The notes under the pieces were generated by a model that was not told where the DNA came from, ran no database searches, and worked only from the letters and a program-made list of their open reading frames with translations. A stretch of DNA of 6,760 nt, from positions 1-6,760 of the forward strand of contig CAIMXN010000118.1 of the NCBI GenBank assembly GCA_903845455.1, given 5' to 3'. Position 1 is the stretch's first letter. Each line of letters begins with the position of its first letter. Origin of the DNA: an uncultured beta proteobacterium. Its GTDB lineage: Bacteria; Pseudomonadota; Gammaproteobacteria; Burkholderiales; Burkholderiaceae. Below are positions 5,321 to 6,760 of this stretch, one piece after another. The position numbers were made by a program, and so were the translations under genes.

Positions 5321-5340
5321 TATTCCTATTTATACCTATT
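5321..5340 (-). repeat. Tandem 10-bp repeat carrying the ribosome binding site of the adhesin-E-like gene
   Basis: TATTCCTATT and TATACCTATT lie head to tail with nine of ten bases equal. On the minus strand this reads AATAGGTATA then AATAGGAATA. The second copy supplies the AGGAA ribosome binding site (5323-5327), nine bases before the ATG at 5313. The upstream copy gives a second, weaker AGG at one helical turn. A TATAAA inside it (5329-5334) is too close to the start to be a working -10 for this gene. Confidence 0.5.
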
Positions 5341-5358
5341 GGCAACTGTTAGCAATCT

Positions 5359-5364
5359 ATTCTA
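5359..5364 (-). promoter_or_regulatory. Weak candidate -10 element before the adhesin-E-like gene
   Basis: Minus-strand TAGAAT matches the -10 consensus at five of six positions and would leave a leader of roughly 40 bases. No recognisable -35 sits at the right distance. The gene may instead be read from the acylase promoter, since the gap is only 63 bases and has no good terminator. Confidence 0.18.
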
Positions 5365-5376
5365 AACGGCTTGAGA

Positions 5377-6760
5377 CTACTTTTGTTTGGTAGTGAGCTC
5401 AAGTTGGCGATGGATATTTTCTGGCTTCATTTGTAGTGGCAAATACTCATTTTTTGCCCATAAGGGCAGCATGTTTCGGTAGAGTTTGCTCTGAACCCAG
5501 CCTGATTGGCCAGACTGGTAAATAAAGACAGATTTTTCAAGATCAGACAGATCGTAAATAGTTCGTAGGCTTGGGGCTTGTTTAGTGATGAAGGGGCTGT
5601 CATCTTGGAGTAGCTCAAGTCGACCGACATTTACCGTAAAGCTGTCGCCTGGAAAAGGAGTACTCAGATTAAAGAGTTTTCCAAGAAGGGGAACTTTGCT
5701 TAAAGGACGATGCTCTGATACTGCAAGATGACCGGCGCCCCATGTCCACTTGTGTGGATCATCACCATATTCCTTACTCAATACATCTAGTGCCTTTTCA
5801 TAAGCATCATTAGAGGATTCTGCACAGGTTTCAATTTTCTCGGTCCCGGGTATATCGCACCATGGGCTATTCGGATTTGCTAGCTGCAATATCAAGGGAG
5901 CTCTAAAATTTCTAGCCCCATAATTTTCTGTAAACAAATAACTCAAGCGAGAAAAGAGATTACGCGTTAGTTGATCTGCCCAAGCATTAAAAATGAGAGC
6001 TGCTGCACTATTTACCCGCATATCTCCATCAAAATCCTTACTAATCTCCAGTGCAACTGTCCCTAGTTTGTGATTTGGTTTACTTGTTTTAAAGATATCG
6101 AGTAATGGTGTAGCCCCAAGAGAGAGCGTGTCGCCTTGCATCGCTTTCATAGAGTTAAAATCGTGCCGGCTTTTAGCTTGAATAAGGTCAACAATGCGGT
6201 CATAGCGGGTGGGCAAATCCCAATCAGCTGTGAGAGGGTTGGGATCATTGCTTGCAATGATGGGTTGGTTAGCTGTTGCAAGCCATCCTTGATCGGGATT
6301 ATTGCTTGCTGGTAGTTGTTCAAAAGGGACATATCCCGTCCAGTCATATTGCTTCTCCCAGCCTAAAGCTGGCGCAACCCCATAAAGACCTTGGTGCAAG
6401 ATTCTCTTGGGAGCCGCTCCCGCAGCTTGATAAGAGATATTACCTTCTTGGTCGGCCATCACTACGTTTTGCATTGGAGCATAGTTTTTGCGGAGCGCAT
6501 TTTTGAAGCTATCTAGATTTTCTGCGCGATTCATCTCTAGCAGACTTACTATGGATTGATTCTCAATATCGAGTGCAGTCCAACGCAATGCCAGTGCAAA
6601 TTTTTCAGTATTGATGGCGCGTTTGGCGCGCGAGTAAGAGTCTGAAATCACTGGGCCGTGCCTTGTTTCTTTGACCAAGAAACGCAGTGGCGCAGCGCCT
6701 TTAATATCAATGATTTCTTGACGAACTTTAAAGGGCAGAGGCCCCTCTGGCCCGCGATAG
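5377..6760 (-). CDS. Penicillin-acylase-family hydrolase, C-terminal part (N-terminus beyond the window)
   Basis: The frame is open to the right edge, giving about 460 visible residues that begin Y-R-G-P-E-G-P. The apparent TTG at 6678 is internal, as the family sequence K-G-A-A-P-L-R-F continues upstream of it. Family features in order, numbered from that TTG codon: R-H-G-P-V-I near the start; P-M-Q-N-V-V-M-A-D-Q-E-G-N-I (about 68-81); G-W-L-A-T-A-N137-Q-P-I, whose Asn matches the oxyanion Asn of penicillin G acylase; C274 and C285 in W-C-D-I-P-G-T...E-T-C, a likely disulfide; W-T-W-G-A-G-H; G-D-S-F-T-V-N-V-G; and Q-S-G-Q-S-G-W. These belong to the beta chain of a self-cleaving N-terminal-nucleophile amidase of the periplasm. 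The nucleophile Ser and the alpha chain lie outside. Substrates in the family include penicillins, acyl-homoserine lactones and other amides; this sequence alone does not choose. No frameshift is visible. Confidence 0.93.
   Translation of the reverse strand, partial: YRGPEGPLPFKVRQEIIDIKGAAPLRFLVKETRHGPVISDSYSRAKRAINTEKFALALRWTALDIENQSIVSLLEMNRAENLDSFKNALRKNYAPMQNVVMADQEGNISYQAAGAAPKRILHQGLYGVAPALGWEKQYDWTGYVPFEQLPASNNPDQGWLATANQPIIASNDPNPLTADWDLPTRYDRIVDLIQAKSRHDFNSMKAMQGDTLSLGATPLLDIFKTSKPNHKLGTVALEISKDFDGDMRVNSAAALIFNAWADQLTRNLFSRLSYLFTENYGARNFRAPLILQLANPNSPWCDIPGTEKIETCAESSNDAYEKALDVLSKEYGDDPHKWTWGAGHLAVSEHRPLSKVPLLGKLFNLSTPFPGDSFTVNVGRLELLQDDSPFITKQAPSLRTIYDLSDLEKSVFIYQSGQSGWVQSKLYRNMLPLWAKNEYLPLQMKPENIHRQLELTTKQK

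Noticed and set aside
5329..5334. Minus-strand TATAAA as the -10 element for the adhesin-E-like gene
   Set aside because: Transcription would begin after the ribosome binding site at 5323-5327, leaving a leader too short for normal translation.

Overview
The window looks like chromosomal DNA of a betaproteobacterium of the order Burkholderiales. Moderate-to-low GC, the protein style and very tight gene packing fit a streamlined freshwater lineage such as Polynucleobacter. That genus is inferred from recalled resemblance and was not searched. There are eight protein genes and no gap longer than about 90 bases. I see no RNA gene, mobile element or CRISPR array.

Plus strand, 1-3566: the 3' part of a large molybdenum-hydroxylase subunit (xanthine oxidase / isoquinoline 1-oxidoreductase beta type) is followed after 29 bases by a compact sulfur-oxidation block, soxX-soxY-soxZ-soxA. 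Each neighbouring pair of sox genes overlaps by exactly four bases (GTGA, ATGA, GTGA), a sign of translational coupling. SoxAX is the periplasmic c-type cytochrome that oxidatively joins a sulfur substrate to the carrier SoxYZ. The hydrolase SoxB and the dehydrogenase SoxCD are not in the window. The most notable point is that SoxY ends in S-A-C-T-E-A-I and not in the Gly-Gly-Cys-Gly-Gly swinging arm of classical SoxY.

Minus strand, 3585-6760: convergent with soxA is purU (formyltetrahydrofolate deformylase). Its 90-base upstream region holds two perfect inverted repeats around a possible -10 element. Upstream of purU, in the same direction, lie a small TTG-started lipoprotein gene, an overlapping gene for an exported surface-adhesin-E-like protein, and the C-terminal part of a penicillin-acylase-family hydrolase that runs off the right edge. 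These three encode envelope or periplasmic proteins and may form a loose unit separate from purU.

Functionally there are three modules: a periplasmic redox block (Mo hydroxylase plus SoxXYZA), a cytosolic one-carbon enzyme (PurU), and an envelope set (acylase, adhesin-E-like protein, lipoprotein). All family assignments come from reading motifs in the translations; no database search was possible.
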